The position numbers and the translations under genes are program-made. 37,910 nt of DNA, taken from contig JAFRJF010000316.1 in NCBI GenBank assembly GCA_017432405.1, forward strand, positions 1 through 37,910, given 5' to 3'. Positions within the stretch are counted from its first letter, which is position 1; the number at the start of each line of letters is the position of its first letter. Of this stretch, positions 16,626-24,907 are shown piece after piece. The notes beneath the pieces are model-generated. The model did no database searches and was not told where the DNA came from. It was given only the letters and a program-made list of their open reading frames with translations. Source of the stretch: Clostridia bacterium (lineage in GTDB: Bacteria; Bacillota_A; Clostridia; Christensenellales; Aristaeellaceae).

Positions 16626-16652
16626 AATATATGAATCCCCAGCGGGATTCAT
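16626..16652 (-). promoter_or_regulatory. Sigma-E-like -10 and adjacent palindrome upstream of spoIIP
   Basis: On the minus strand, CATATATT (16633-16626) fits the sigma-E -10 consensus CATAYAnT. It would place transcription start about 14 bases before the GTG. Directly upstream is an 9-bp inverted repeat ATGAATCCC/GGGATTCAT (16631-16652) with a 4-base centre, which overlaps the -10 by 3 bases. No clear sigma-E -35 is seen. spoIIP is sigma-E dependent in B. subtilis, which fits. Confidence 0.4.
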
Positions 16653-16784
16653 GCCCACGCGTGTCATCGAGGCGCAACGCTTTTTTGCAATTAAATCAGT
16701 AGTCAATTGCATGATGGCGACCTGCGGGCAAATCAGGCCGTGACGGTTAAGAACTATAAAATATGAATTATCTGATGTGATTAA

Positions 16785-16815
16785 ATGCAAATATTTGCAT
16801 ATTACCCTTGCAAAT
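16785..16815. promoter_or_regulatory. Putative operator of the RpiR regulator
   Basis: A perfect 16-bp palindrome ATGCAAATATTTGCAT (16785-16800) is followed 7 bases later by a further half site TTGCAAAT (16808-16815), which contains the -35 hexamer. The arrangement suits autoregulation by the RpiR protein encoded just downstream. Confidence 0.45.
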
Positions 16816-16836
16816 AAGCGCCTGATGGGGTATAAT
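16808..16836 (+). promoter_or_regulatory. Sigma-A promoter of the rpiR-like gene
   Basis: TTGCAA (16808-16813) and a perfect TATAAT (16831-16836) are spaced by 17 bp, 46 bases before the ATG. Confidence 0.8.
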
Positions 16837-16882
16837 TGCACAAGATGATACATTTTTACTCTCTCGAAGGGGTGATACACAG

Positions 16883-17749
16883 ATGGACAACGCACAGGAA
16901 CTGATACAGAGATTGAATCACAGCGGTAAAAAACTTTCAAAAAGCCACCGCCGCATCGCTGAATGCATCGTGACCCACTACGACAAGGTCGTCTTCATGA
17001 CCGCTTCCAAGCTGGGTGAATATGTGGGGGTTTCGGAGTCAACCGTGGTGCGCTTCGCGTCTGCCCTGGGCTACAGCGGTTATCCCCACCTTCAAAAGGC
17101 CCTTCAGGAGCTGATTCGCCACCGCCTGACCGCCTCCCAGCGCTTTGAGATGACCTCGGATATGGATCATGCCCAGGTGCTGAACAAGGTGCTGAAGGCC
17201 GATATACAGAACATCCGCTCGACGCTGGACGAGATGGACATCAATGCCTTCGAGGATGCCATCGAAAAGATCATCTCCGCGCGCAACATCTATGTGCTCG
17301 GCCTGAGGGCCTCGGCGCCGATCGCGGAATTCTTTGCCCATTACCTGCGGTTTATCTTTCCCAACGTCACGGTGGTGACTTCGGGCATCAGCGACGTATT
17401 TGAGCAGCTCTCCCGGATCGGTGAGGGGGACCTGCTGATCGGCATTTCTTTTCCCCGGTATACGGCGCGCTCCATCGAGGCGATGGAGTTCGCCCGTTCC
17501 AGGGGCGCTTCCCTGATCGCCATCACCGACGGCCCGCTGTCGCCGCTGCACGCCACGGCGGATACCTGCCTGATGGCCAAGAGCGACATGTCCTCCTTCG
17601 TGGATTCCTTTGCCGCGCCGCTGTCGCTGATCAACGCGCTGATCGTCGCCCTGGGGCAGCGCCGTCGCCACGAGGTATCCCAATACTTCGAGGAGATGGA
17701 GGATATCTGGAGCAAATACGACGTCTACCTCGCCAGGACGACCGAGTGA
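16883..17749 (+). CDS. RpiR family transcriptional regulator (HTH + SIS domain)
   Basis: A 288-residue regulator. The N-terminal RpiR helix-turn-helix domain (about 1-80) shows LSKSHRRIAECIV and the recognition part VGVSESTVVRFASALGYSGY. The SIS sugar-phosphate-binding domain (about 110-250) shows IYVLGLRASAPIAEFFAHYL, GDLLIGISFPRYT and a GASLIAITDGPLSPL loop. Such proteins sense phosphosugars and control sugar catabolism genes. The effector and targets are not evident here because the downstream gene is a flavoprotein. The start is ATG 16883 with AAGGGGTG upstream. Confidence 0.93.
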   Translation: MDNAQELIQRLNHSGKKLSKSHRRIAECIVTHYDKVVFMTASKLGEYVGVSESTVVRFASALGYSGYPHLQKALQELIRHRLTASQRFEMTSDMDHAQVLNKVLKADIQNIRSTLDEMDINAFEDAIEKIISARNIYVLGLRASAPIAEFFAHYLRFIFPNVTVVTSGISDVFEQLSRIGEGDLLIGISFPRYTARSIEAMEFARSRGASLIAITDGPLSPLHATADTCLMAKSDMSSFVDSFAAPLSLINALIVALGQRRRHEVSQYFEEMEDIWSKYDVYLARTTE

Positions 17750-17762
17750 CGTGAGGCCTGAT

Positions 17763-19019
17763 ATGCAGCACAACAAATGTATCGTGGTGGGCGGCGGCGC
17801 CTCCGGCATGCTGGCGGCGCTGTATGCGGCGCGCGGCGGCGCCCGGGTCACGCTGCTGGAGCGCAATGAAAAGCTGGGAAAGAAGCTCTATATCACCGGC
17901 AAGGGACGCTGCAACGTCACCAACGCCTCGGATATGGAGCAGTACCAGCGCAACATCTTCAGAAATCCGCGGTTCCTATACGCCGCCTTTGCCCATCTGG
18001 ACAACGCGGGGATGATGGCGCTGGTGGAGGATCTGGGCACGCCCCTGAAGGTGGAGCGGGGAAACCGGGTGTTTCCGGTCTCCGACAAATCCAGCGACAT
18101 CATCGCCGCGCTGAAGCGGGGGCTTGACGGCACGGGCGTGGATATTCGCCTGAATACCCGAGTCGCACAGCTGTTGACGGAGGACGGCCAATGTGTGGGC
18201 GTGGCCCTGGAGGACGGCAGGAGCATTTACGCCGACGCCGTCATACTCGCCACAGGGGGGCTCAGCTATCCCTCCACGGGCTCGACCGGCGACGGCCACG
18301 CCATGGCCCGAGATGTCGGGCACACCGTCACGCCGACGCTGCCCGCGCTGGTCGCCATCGACACGGTGGAGAGCTGGCCGGGGACGCTGGCGGGGCTGAC
18401 CCTGAAGAACGTGACGCTGACCGCCTTTATAACCGGCGGCAAAAAGGAAAAGCGGCTCTACAGCCAGATGGGGGAGCTGCTCTTCACCCATACGGGGATC
18501 TCCGGCCCGCTGGCGCTGACCCTGTCCAGCCTGTTGCCGGAGGCTCTCTCCACCGTGCGCATGTCCATCGACCTGAAGCCGGCGCTGGACGAACAGACGC
18601 TGGACGCCCGATTGCTGCGGGATTTCAGTCAGCTGTCCCGCAAGCAGCTGAGCAGCGTCGTGGACGGCCTCGCGCCACGAAGCCTGTCGGAGCAGCTGAT
18701 CCGGCTGGCCGGGCTTTCGCCGACAATGCCCGTCAACAACGTCACTGCCCGGCAGCGCGCGGCGCTGTTGAAGGTCGTCAAGGGCATCGAGCTGCACCCG
18801 AAGGGCCTCGGCGGCTTCAATGAGGCCATCATCACCCGGGGCGGCGTGAACGTGAAGGAGATCAATCCCTCCACCATGCAGAGCAAGCGGTTGAAAAACC
18901 TGTATCTCTGCGGGGAGCTGATGGACGTGGACGCCGCCACCGGCGGCTACAACTTGCAAATCGCCTTCTCCACCGGCGCGCTGGCGGGGAGGAGCGCCGC
19001 GGCCATGGCCGACGATTAA
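17763..19019 (+). CDS. HI0933/YhiN (BaiN) family FAD-dependent oxidoreductase
   Basis: A 418-residue flavoprotein. The N-terminal dinucleotide fold is CIVVGGGASGMLAALYAA (about 6-23), followed by LLERNEKLGKKLYITGKGRCNVTN (about 33-56), the HI0933 family mark. The second FAD contact is DAVILATGGLSYPSTGSTGDG (about 155-175). The C-terminal FAD-closing segment is LYLCGELMDVDAATGGYNLQ (about 379-398). The family has no settled general role, and one clostridial member (BaiN) reduces bile-acid intermediates. ATG 17763 is preferred over GTG 17751 because homology starts there and GAGG lies 6 bases before it. It follows rpiR by 13 bases and ends at a strong terminator. Confidence 0.9.
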   Translation: MQHNKCIVVGGGASGMLAALYAARGGARVTLLERNEKLGKKLYITGKGRCNVTNASDMEQYQRNIFRNPRFLYAAFAHLDNAGMMALVEDLGTPLKVERGNRVFPVSDKSSDIIAALKRGLDGTGVDIRLNTRVAQLLTEDGQCVGVALEDGRSIYADAVILATGGLSYPSTGSTGDGHAMARDVGHTVTPTLPALVAIDTVESWPGTLAGLTLKNVTLTAFITGGKKEKRLYSQMGELLFTHTGISGPLALTLSSLLPEALSTVRMSIDLKPALDEQTLDARLLRDFSQLSRKQLSSVVDGLAPRSLSEQLIRLAGLSPTMPVNNVTARQRAALLKVVKGIELHPKGLGGFNEAIITRGGVNVKEINPSTMQSKRLKNLYLCGELMDVDAATGGYNLQIAFSTGALAGRSAAAMADD

Positions 19020-19034
19020 AAACAGACCCAGTGC

Positions 19035-19068
19035 AAAACCGACCCCCACAGACGAGGGTCGGTTTTTT
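19035..19068 (+). terminator. Rho-independent terminator after the HI0933-type gene
   Basis: An 11-bp stem (AAAACCGACCC / GGGTCGGTTTT) with a 10-base loop ends in a run of six T. It lies 16 bases after the stop. Confidence 0.92.
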
Positions 19069-19085
19069 GTAAGGTCAGTTTGGAC

Positions 19086-20900
19086 TTATTGCAGCTTCTC
19101 GAAATCCGCCGCGCCGTGCTTGCACAGCGGGCATACGAAGTCCGGGGGCAGTTCTTCGCCCTCGTACACGTAGCCGCAGATCTTGCACACCCAGCCCACC
19201 TTCTTTTCCGCCGGCGCCTGGGGCTTCGGCTTGATGTTGGCGAAGTAGTAGGCATAGGTGACGGAGGGCGCGTTGGAGAGCACCTGGGCCTCGGTGACAT
19301 CCGCCACGAACAGCGTATGGGTGCCGTAATCGTGGGCCTCGACCACCTTGCCGGAGATGAAGGCGTTGGTGCAGCCGGTGATGAAGATCAGGTTGTTCCT
19401 GCTGCGGGGGAAGCCGCTGCCGGGGAACTTGTTCACGTCCCGGCCGCTCTGGAAGCCGTAGTACTTGAAGATATCGAAGGGCGCGTCGGTGGACAGTATG
19501 GAGACGTTGAACACGCCGGTCTTCATGATCATGTCGTGGGTGAAGTTGCCCTTGTTCACGGCGATGCTGATGCGGTTGGGATTGCTGGTCAGCTGGGCGG
19601 CGGTGTTGATGATGCAGCCGTTGTCCTTGTCGCCGTCCCTTGCGGTCAGCACGAACAGGCCATAGGAGAGCTTGAACATGGCGTTCGGCTCGACGGCCTC
19701 GCTGGGCTTGTGCTCGATGGCCTGGGGCTTGGGCATGGTCTCCAGGATCGCGGCCACCAACTCGTCCAGCTCAGGCAGCTGGCTCTGCTTCAGCGAGGAC
19801 TTGATCGTCAGGCCGTGCTCGAGGATGGTGGTGTTCTTGAGCCGCCCAAGCAGCTCGCGCATCAGTCCGCCGGCGGTGGGAGCCCAGCTGCCGTTTTCAA
19901 CGATGGCGATGGTGCGGTTTTGCAGGTTGTGGGCCACGATGTCGTGCAGGGTGTTCTCCATGTTCACGAAGATGCCCGCGTTGTAGGTCGTGGAGGCAAA
20001 CACGATGTGGCTGACCCGGAAGGCCTCGGATACGATCACCGAGGGATGGGTGACGGACACGTCGTAGACCTTCACGTTCCGCACGCCGCCGTCGGCCAGC
20101 TTCGATGCGATGATGTTGGCCACGTTTTCGGTGTGGCCGTAGACGGAGGCATAGGCCACCATCACGGCGTCCTCCTCGGGGGTGTAGGTGCTCCACTTCT
20201 GGTACTTGTCGATGAACCAGTCGATGTGCTTGCGCCAGACGGGGCCGTGCAGCGGGCAGATCATGGCGATCTCCAGCTTGGCAGCCTTCTTCAGCAGCGC
20301 CTGCACCTGGGTGCCGTACTTGCCGACGATGTTGGTGTAGTAGCGGCGGGCGTCGTCCAGGTATTCCGTCTCGAAGTTGACCTCGTCGGCGAAGATGTTC
20401 CCGTTCAGCGCGCCGAAGGTGCCGAAGGCATCGGCGGAGAACAGTATCTTCTCCGTGGTGTCATAGGAAACCATGGCCTCGGGCCAGTGGACCATCGGGG
20501 CCATCACAAAGGCATAGGTATGCCTGCCGGTACAGAGGGTATCCATCTCCTTGACCACGGTGATATGGCTGTCGATGTCAAAGGTGAAGTAGTTCCTGAT
20601 CATCGCCAGGGCCTTGGCGTTGGTGTAGATCTTCACATTGGGGTAGCGCAGCACCAGCTCGCTCATCGTGGCGCAGTGGTCCGGCTCCATGTGATTGACC
20701 ACCAGCACGTCCAGGGGACGTCCGGCCAGGAGGTACTCGAGGTTCTCGAAGAAGACCTCGCTGACGCTCTTGTCCACGGTGTCGAACAGCACGGTCTGCT
20801 CGTCCAGCACCAGGTAGGCGTTGTAGGAAACGCCATTGGGGATGGGGTAGACGTTCTCAAACAGCGCCAGGCGACGGTCGCTGCCGCCCACCCAATACAT
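19086..20900 (-). CDS. Flavodiiron protein fused to flavin reductase and rubredoxin
   Basis: A 604-residue soluble enzyme that reduces O2 or NO to protect anaerobes. The N-terminal beta-lactamase-like diiron domain (about 1-245) has ligands H70, E72, D74 and H75 in HMEPDH, plus His in MVHWPE, Asp in SADAFG and His in PLHGPVW. A flavodoxin domain follows (about 250-395), then a flavin reductase-like FMN domain (about 415-555). A short rubredoxin closes it (CKICG...CPLC, about 567-600). The last two domains equal the separate Hrb protein of Moorella, here fused to FprA. The natural start is probably GTG 20930 behind AAGGAGG. It reads MHCVKQIT and then hits TAG (20906-20904) before DMYWVGGS. ATG 20900 directly after is the only start without a stop, so reinitiation there is likely. 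Confidence 0.92.
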   Translation of the reverse strand: MYWVGGSDRRLALFENVYPIPNGVSYNAYLVLDEQTVLFDTVDKSVSEVFFENLEYLLAGRPLDVLVVNHMEPDHCATMSELVLRYPNVKIYTNAKALAMIRNYFTFDIDSHITVVKEMDTLCTGRHTYAFVMAPMVHWPEAMVSYDTTEKILFSADAFGTFGALNGNIFADEVNFETEYLDDARRYYTNIVGKYGTQVQALLKKAAKLEIAMICPLHGPVWRKHIDWFIDKYQKWSTYTPEEDAVMVAYASVYGHTENVANIIASKLADGGVRNVKVYDVSVTHPSVIVSEAFRVSHIVFASTTYNAGIFVNMENTLHDIVAHNLQNRTIAIVENGSWAPTAGGLMRELLGRLKNTTILEHGLTIKSSLKQSQLPELDELVAAILETMPKPQAIEHKPSEAVEPNAMFKLSYGLFVLTARDGDKDNGCIINTAAQLTSNPNRISIAVNKGNFTHDMIMKTGVFNVSILSTDAPFDIFKYYGFQSGRDVNKFPGSGFPRSRNNLIFITGCTNAFISGKVVEAHDYGTHTLFVADVTEAQVLSNAPSVTYAYYFANIKPKPQAPAEKKVGWVCKICGYVYEGEELPPDFVCPLCKHGAADFEKLQ

Positions 20901-20998
20901 ATCCTATGTAATCTGCTTGACGCAATGCACGTTACAGCTCCTCCTTCTCCCGGTAAGCCTTCTGAACACGGACCGCCGGGACACATGATGATGGTAAG

Positions 20999-21027
20999 AT
21001 TATAGCATACAAAAACCCGGTTGGCAA
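20999..21027 (-). promoter_or_regulatory. Sigma-A promoter of the flavodiiron gene
   Basis: On the minus strand, TTGCCA (21027-21022) and TATAAT (21004-20999) are spaced by 17 bp. The -35 lies inside the terminator hairpin of the upstream gerA operon. Confidence 0.78.
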
Positions 21028-21046
21028 TACGGCCAATCGCGGGTTT
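21011..21046 (-). terminator. Terminator of the gerA operon
   Basis: On the minus strand, AAACCCG...TTGGC pairs with GCCAA...CGGGTTT across a small bulge and ends in five T, 20 bases after the gerAC stop. The structure overlaps the -35 box of the next gene. Confidence 0.75.
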
Positions 21047-21065
21047 GGATAATATAAAATCAGTG

Positions 21066-22154
21066 TTACTTTGAAACGCTGACATCGACGTCCAGCGTCG
21101 CGCGCATGAAGTGGCTTCGCCAGCCGAAGGCCATCCACTCAGAGGTGGCCATGAAATGGCCCGCCGCTGATTCCGCGAAGCCAAAGGGGTCGACGCCAAG
21201 CCGCTGGCAGTCGCCGACCAGGCGGACGATATCGTTTCGTATCGACTGCCGAAGCGCTGGTATTTCCGTGTCGCTAAAGCCAACAGGCACACCCAGCTCC
21301 AGATGCAACAATAGGGTGATTTCACCCCCTTCAATCCGCACCTTCCGGGACGAGGATCGAAGGGGAAATTCGATGGCTTTGTCCTGCCATGAAAAGCACA
21401 GGGTCCTGCACTGGCCGCGAATGAGGTTGAGCAGCCGCGTATCGCGCTTTGACAGCGCGCGGACGAACCGCCCGCCGAGGAACAGTGCCGCGCCTGAAAA
21501 GCGCTGGCGCATCGGGGATTTGGTCACCGCATCGCCCTCCGATCCGGCCTCGGTCAGTTCGGCCCATATGGCGATGGGATCGCCGTAGATGCCGTTGGCG
21601 CTATAGCAGGCGTCCGCCAGGCAGGCGTCCGGGATATAGCCCTGCCGCGCGTACTGGGACAGCATCGTGTGCAGCTCTGAGGACAGGCGCGTGCCGATCA
21701 CCGTTTCTCCCGCCTCCAGGAAGGCCCGGGCGCTTCCCGGGCAGATCACAAAGCGGGCGTTTGTGTACAGGTGGGGGGTATCGGCCATTTCGTTCATCAG
21801 GCCTGCGAACGAGGCCTGCGAAGCCAGCGCCTGCGAGGCGACGATCATCTCAATGTGGCTCAGGTTGATGCGCCGCGGCGTAGCCCACTGCAGCGCGTCC
21901 AGCGCCTCCGACCACGACGGCGCGGCGACTGAGAAGGTCAGGTAGGGGCTGCTCCCGGAATCGCCCTTGTCGCCCTGGGCGTCGCTCTTTCCGATCTTGG
22001 GCACGCGCACCGTCAGCGCAAGCCCGCTGTCACCGCCCCCGTCCAGGGCCAATACCAGCACATAGGCCTGGTTTTCCACCTCCCCGGTGTCCTGGCACCC
22101 GCCCAGCAATAGCGCCAGCAGGACGGTCAGCGCAGTCAGCCTCATCCCGCGCAT
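21066..22154 (-). CDS. gerAC: Spore germination lipoprotein, Ger(x)C family
   Basis: A 362-residue lipoprotein, the C subunit of a nutrient germinant receptor at the spore inner membrane. The signal peptide ends in a lipobox (LLLGGCQDTGE, Cys at about 22). The N-terminal domain has the Ger(x)C wording, RINLSHIEMIVASQALA (about 97-113). The C-terminal domain (about 205-355) includes a basic-acidic stretch GGEITLLLHLELG and the RNDIVRLVGDCQRLGVDPFGFA helix typical of the family. The start is ATG 22154 with GGAGG 9 bases upstream. A second ATG at 22145 overlaps the gerAB stop. It is the last gene of the operon. Confidence 0.92.
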   Translation of the reverse strand: MRGMRLTALTVLLALLLGGCQDTGEVENQAYVLVLALDGGGDSGLALTVRVPKIGKSDAQGDKGDSGSSPYLTFSVAAPSWSEALDALQWATPRRINLSHIEMIVASQALASQASFAGLMNEMADTPHLYTNARFVICPGSARAFLEAGETVIGTRLSSELHTMLSQYARQGYIPDACLADACYSANGIYGDPIAIWAELTEAGSEGDAVTKSPMRQRFSGAALFLGGRFVRALSKRDTRLLNLIRGQCRTLCFSWQDKAIEFPLRSSSRKVRIEGGEITLLLHLELGVPVGFSDTEIPALRQSIRNDIVRLVGDCQRLGVDPFGFAESAAGHFMATSEWMAFGWRSHFMRATLDVDVSVSK

Positions 22155-23173
22155 GGGCGTTCGCCTCCCTTCTGGGGCCTTTGCAGGAGCGCGGACAGTG
22201 CCACCGGCACCGCAGCGGCGACATAGAGCCACGGCGCTGTGAAATCCACGGCGGCGCCAGTCAGGCCCGACATGGAAAGCCCCGTACACGCGACCATCAC
22301 CACCGCCGCGCACAGGCGGCCGTCCAGCGCCGGCATGAGCCGCTGCAGCAGGGCGGACGCCGCGAAGCACTCGCAGGCCAGCAGGTGGAAGATGCTGATA
22401 AAGAAGGCCACTATCATCGGCAGCTGGAGGTAGAGCGGCGCGCGTCCGTTGGTCAACAGGGCGTCCAGCCGGGCTTCCCATGTCAGCCCGTTCAGCCCCG
22501 TGGGCGCCATCATCAGCCGAAGCAAGAGCAGCAGCGCCGCAACGACAGGGACCCAGCAGAGCCAGGCGATCAGAGGGCGCTTTCCGGGACTGTCTGCTGA
22601 CCGTTCAGCGGCAAAATAGATGGCCGTGGCGGGTATGAACCAGCCCGAAGCGCGCACGCCGCCACTGATTATATCGCGAGCGCCGTTTCCGAGCAGGGGA
22701 ATCAGCCATCGCGCGTTGTAATGGCGCATTTGAAGCGCCACCACCAAAAGCAGCAGGGCGGGGAAGACCCTGACCCACAGCAGGGCGGCATAGCCGACGG
22801 CGTCACCGTTGCGCCAGAGGCACCACAGGATCGCCAGGGCCAGCGGCAGGGCGAGGTATTGGGCGGGAACATAGTCCAGCGTCAGGCAGCCGGCGGCATG
22901 CACGGAGATGGAAAGCACGTGCGCGGCATCCAGCGCGGTGGCCGACAGCAGCATCAGGCGCAGCGGCGTCGCCAGCCTCCCATTGGATTGAACGGCATCG
23001 AGGCAGAGCAAGTAGGGGATGGCGGGCAGCGCGCCCAGCAGCGCGGCGATCCAGGCCCCGTTGTGGACCGCGCCGCCGTCCAGCGCGAGACCGAGAAATA
23101 TGCGGGCCGTCGCGCCAACGAACGCCGCCGGGATCGATGCGGTTCCGGTAATGTTCAGCTTCAGTGTGATCAT
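22142..23173 (-). CDS. gerAB: Spore germination protein, GerAB/YndE transporter-like subunit
   Basis: A 343-residue polytopic membrane protein of the GerAB family (APC-superfamily fold), the germinant-binding subunit of the receptor. About ten hydrophobic segments are spread over the whole length. The wording NARWLIPLLGNGARDIISGGVRAS (about 145-168) matches the conserved mid-region of GerAB (N/D-x-x-x-L-x-P-x-L-G-x-G). The start is ATG 23173, which overlaps the gerAA stop as ATGA and has AGGAGAGG just upstream. The open frame goes on upstream, but only as a shadow of gerAA. It overlaps gerAC by 13 bases. The germinant cannot be told. Confidence 0.9.
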   Translation of the reverse strand: MITLKLNITGTASIPAAFVGATARIFLGLALDGGAVHNGAWIAALLGALPAIPYLLCLDAVQSNGRLATPLRLMLLSATALDAAHVLSISVHAAGCLTLDYVPAQYLALPLALAILWCLWRNGDAVGYAALLWVRVFPALLLLVVALQMRHYNARWLIPLLGNGARDIISGGVRASGWFIPATAIYFAAERSADSPGKRPLIAWLCWVPVVAALLLLLRLMMAPTGLNGLTWEARLDALLTNGRAPLYLQLPMIVAFFISIFHLLACECFAASALLQRLMPALDGRLCAAVVMVACTGLSMSGLTGAAVDFTAPWLYVAAAVPVALSALLQRPQKGGERPCAG

Positions 23174-24660
23174 CCTCTCCTGCCGTGCGCTCTTGATTTG
23201 AGGGCGGCAAAATACATGGGGCGCCTTTGAAGCCAGATCGGCAGCCTGACCAACAGGTCCGGATTGTGCGGCCTCGGCGGAGCAACGGGCGCCATGTAGG
23301 GAAATCCAAAGGATTTCATGCCGCAAAGGCTGACCGCCAGGACAAACGCGCCGATGCAAAACCCGTACAGACCGAACGCCGCGCCGCAGGCGATGATGAA
23401 CAGGCGGCAGATCACCAGGCCGATGCCGAAGCCGTAATCGGGTATGGCATAATTGCCGAGTCCGGTAATGGCGACGATGATGATGAGTATGGGGCTGATG
23501 ATGGACGCCGAGACCGCCGCCTGCCCGAGGATCAGCGCCCCGACGATGCCCAGCGCCGAGCCGATCTGCTGGGGGATGCGGGTGCCCGCCTCGTTGATGA
23601 GGTAGAACGAAAACTCCATGATCAGGATCTCGATCAGTATGGGGAAGGGGACGTTGGAGCGGGCCTCGGCGATGGAGCCCAGCAGGCTCAGCGGCAGCAG
23701 GTGCATGTGATAGTCGGTCAGCGCGATGTAGAGGCCCGGCAGGAACACCGAAATCAGCATGCCGATGATTCGAATCAGCCGCAGGAAGGTGCCGTATTGC
23801 CAGCGGGAGAAGGAGTCGTCGGAGGCGTGCAGCTGGTGAAACAGCGTGATCGGCGCGATCAGCGCATAGGGCGAATTCTCCGCCAGCACGACCACCTGCC
23901 CGTCCATCACGCAGGAGGCCGCCCGGTCGGGGCGCTCGGTTTGCAGCATCTGGGGCAGCAGCGCCCAGGGCTGGTCCTCGATGTGCTGCTGCACGGCTCC
24001 CAATCCCTGTACCGTCCCGGCGTCGATGCCCTTCAGCCGCCTGCGCACCGCGTCGACGACGGCCCCGTCGGCGACATTGCCAAGGTAGACCATCGTGACG
24101 CGGGCCGGCACCCGCGTGCCCACGCTGACGCACTCGGTGATCAGATCAGCGGACGGGACATAGCGCCGCATCAGCGTCATGTTCGTGCGCAGGCTCTCCA
24201 CAAAGCCCTCCTGGGCGCCGATGACCACGGATTCATTGGTCGTCCGGTTGACCTGGCGCGCCGGATAGCCCCGGGTTTCCAGCATGACGGCCTCATCACA
24301 GCCGTCGATCAGCACCGCCGTCATGCCGGTGACCACGCCGTCCAGTATTTCGGATACCCGCTGCTCCGCCTCGCATTGGGCGATTTCCACCACCTTCTCC
24401 ATCAGGTATGCGGCGTCAATGCGCCCCGGCTGTTCCATAGCGTGTTCCACACAGGCCCGCAGTATGAAGTCGCTGATCTTCCGGTCGTCCGCCATGCCCT
24501 CGATGTAGAGCACGCACAGGCACGTGCCTGCGCATTCGATAAACCGAAACTGGGCGTCGGAATTGACATCCGCGTGGAGAAGCGTTCTGAAGCGCGATAC
24601 ATTGTCATTCAGCGATGGAACCAGCGCCGCCCTTTGCAGCATGCTGAAGCCGTCCACCAT
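23170..24660 (-). CDS. gerAA: Spore germination protein, GerAA family
   Basis: A 496-residue subunit A of a germinant receptor, which probably forms a membrane ion channel. The soluble N-terminal part (about 1-245) includes DGCDEAVMLETRGYPARQV (about 118-136) and ESVVIGAQEGFVESLRTN (about 143-160), the strongest family signature. The membrane part (about 290-440) has four or five helices, with DSFSRWQYGTFLRLIRIIGM before the first and ARSNVPFPILIEILIMEF in the middle. The start is ATG 24660 with GGAGG 8 bases upstream. Order gerAA-gerAB-gerAC with overlapping ends is the standard arrangement, so the receptor is complete. In other spore formers the operon is under sigma-G, but I could not find a convincing sigma-G promoter. 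Confidence 0.95.
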   Translation of the reverse strand: MVDGFSMLQRAALVPSLNDNVSRFRTLLHADVNSDAQFRFIECAGTCLCVLYIEGMADDRKISDFILRACVEHAMEQPGRIDAAYLMEKVVEIAQCEAEQRVSEILDGVVTGMTAVLIDGCDEAVMLETRGYPARQVNRTTNESVVIGAQEGFVESLRTNMTLMRRYVPSADLITECVSVGTRVPARVTMVYLGNVADGAVVDAVRRRLKGIDAGTVQGLGAVQQHIEDQPWALLPQMLQTERPDRAASCVMDGQVVVLAENSPYALIAPITLFHQLHASDDSFSRWQYGTFLRLIRIIGMLISVFLPGLYIALTDYHMHLLPLSLLGSIAEARSNVPFPILIEILIMEFSFYLINEAGTRIPQQIGSALGIVGALILGQAAVSASIISPILIIIVAITGLGNYAIPDYGFGIGLVICRLFIIACGAAFGLYGFCIGAFVLAVSLCGMKSFGFPYMAPVAPPRPHNPDLLVRLPIWLQRRPMYFAALKSRAHGRRG

Positions 24661-24705
24661 GGATGCCGCCTCCTTTCGCTGTGACTATCCTGTGCAAAAT
24701 CCAAA

Positions 24706-24746
24706 GAAATATTACAGGAACGGCGCAAGATGCCCTGTAATATTTC
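24706..24746. repeat. 13-bp inverted repeat in the gerA leader
   Basis: Perfect arms GAAATATTACAGG (24706-24718) and CCTGTAATATTTC (24734-24746) enclose 15 bases. They lie 46-86 bases before the gerAA ATG. In the gerA transcript this would be a hairpin followed by a T-rich stretch. It could be an operator or an attenuator. Confidence 0.7.
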
Positions 24747-24907
24747 AACTATTACATATATATTATTTTTTGGAGTCATACGACAGATGACGGGGATTTG
24801 AGACAATTTTGAACGCTCCACATGTATAATTATACTAAAACGCAATAGAAATAGTCTGATTTTTCCATAATCGGCAATCGGTTTTCAGTCACCGGGGAGG
24901 AATACCC

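Noticed and set aside
19080..21005. A 641-codon open frame antisense to the flavodiiron gene
   Set aside because: Same reason: shadow of a GC-rich gene, with no domain and no ribosome site.
23174..24133. N-terminal extension of gerAB by about 320 codons
   Set aside because: The extension is the out-of-frame reading of gerAA and is Arg/Gly/Pro-rich. The ATG at 23173 has a ribosome site and starts the homology.
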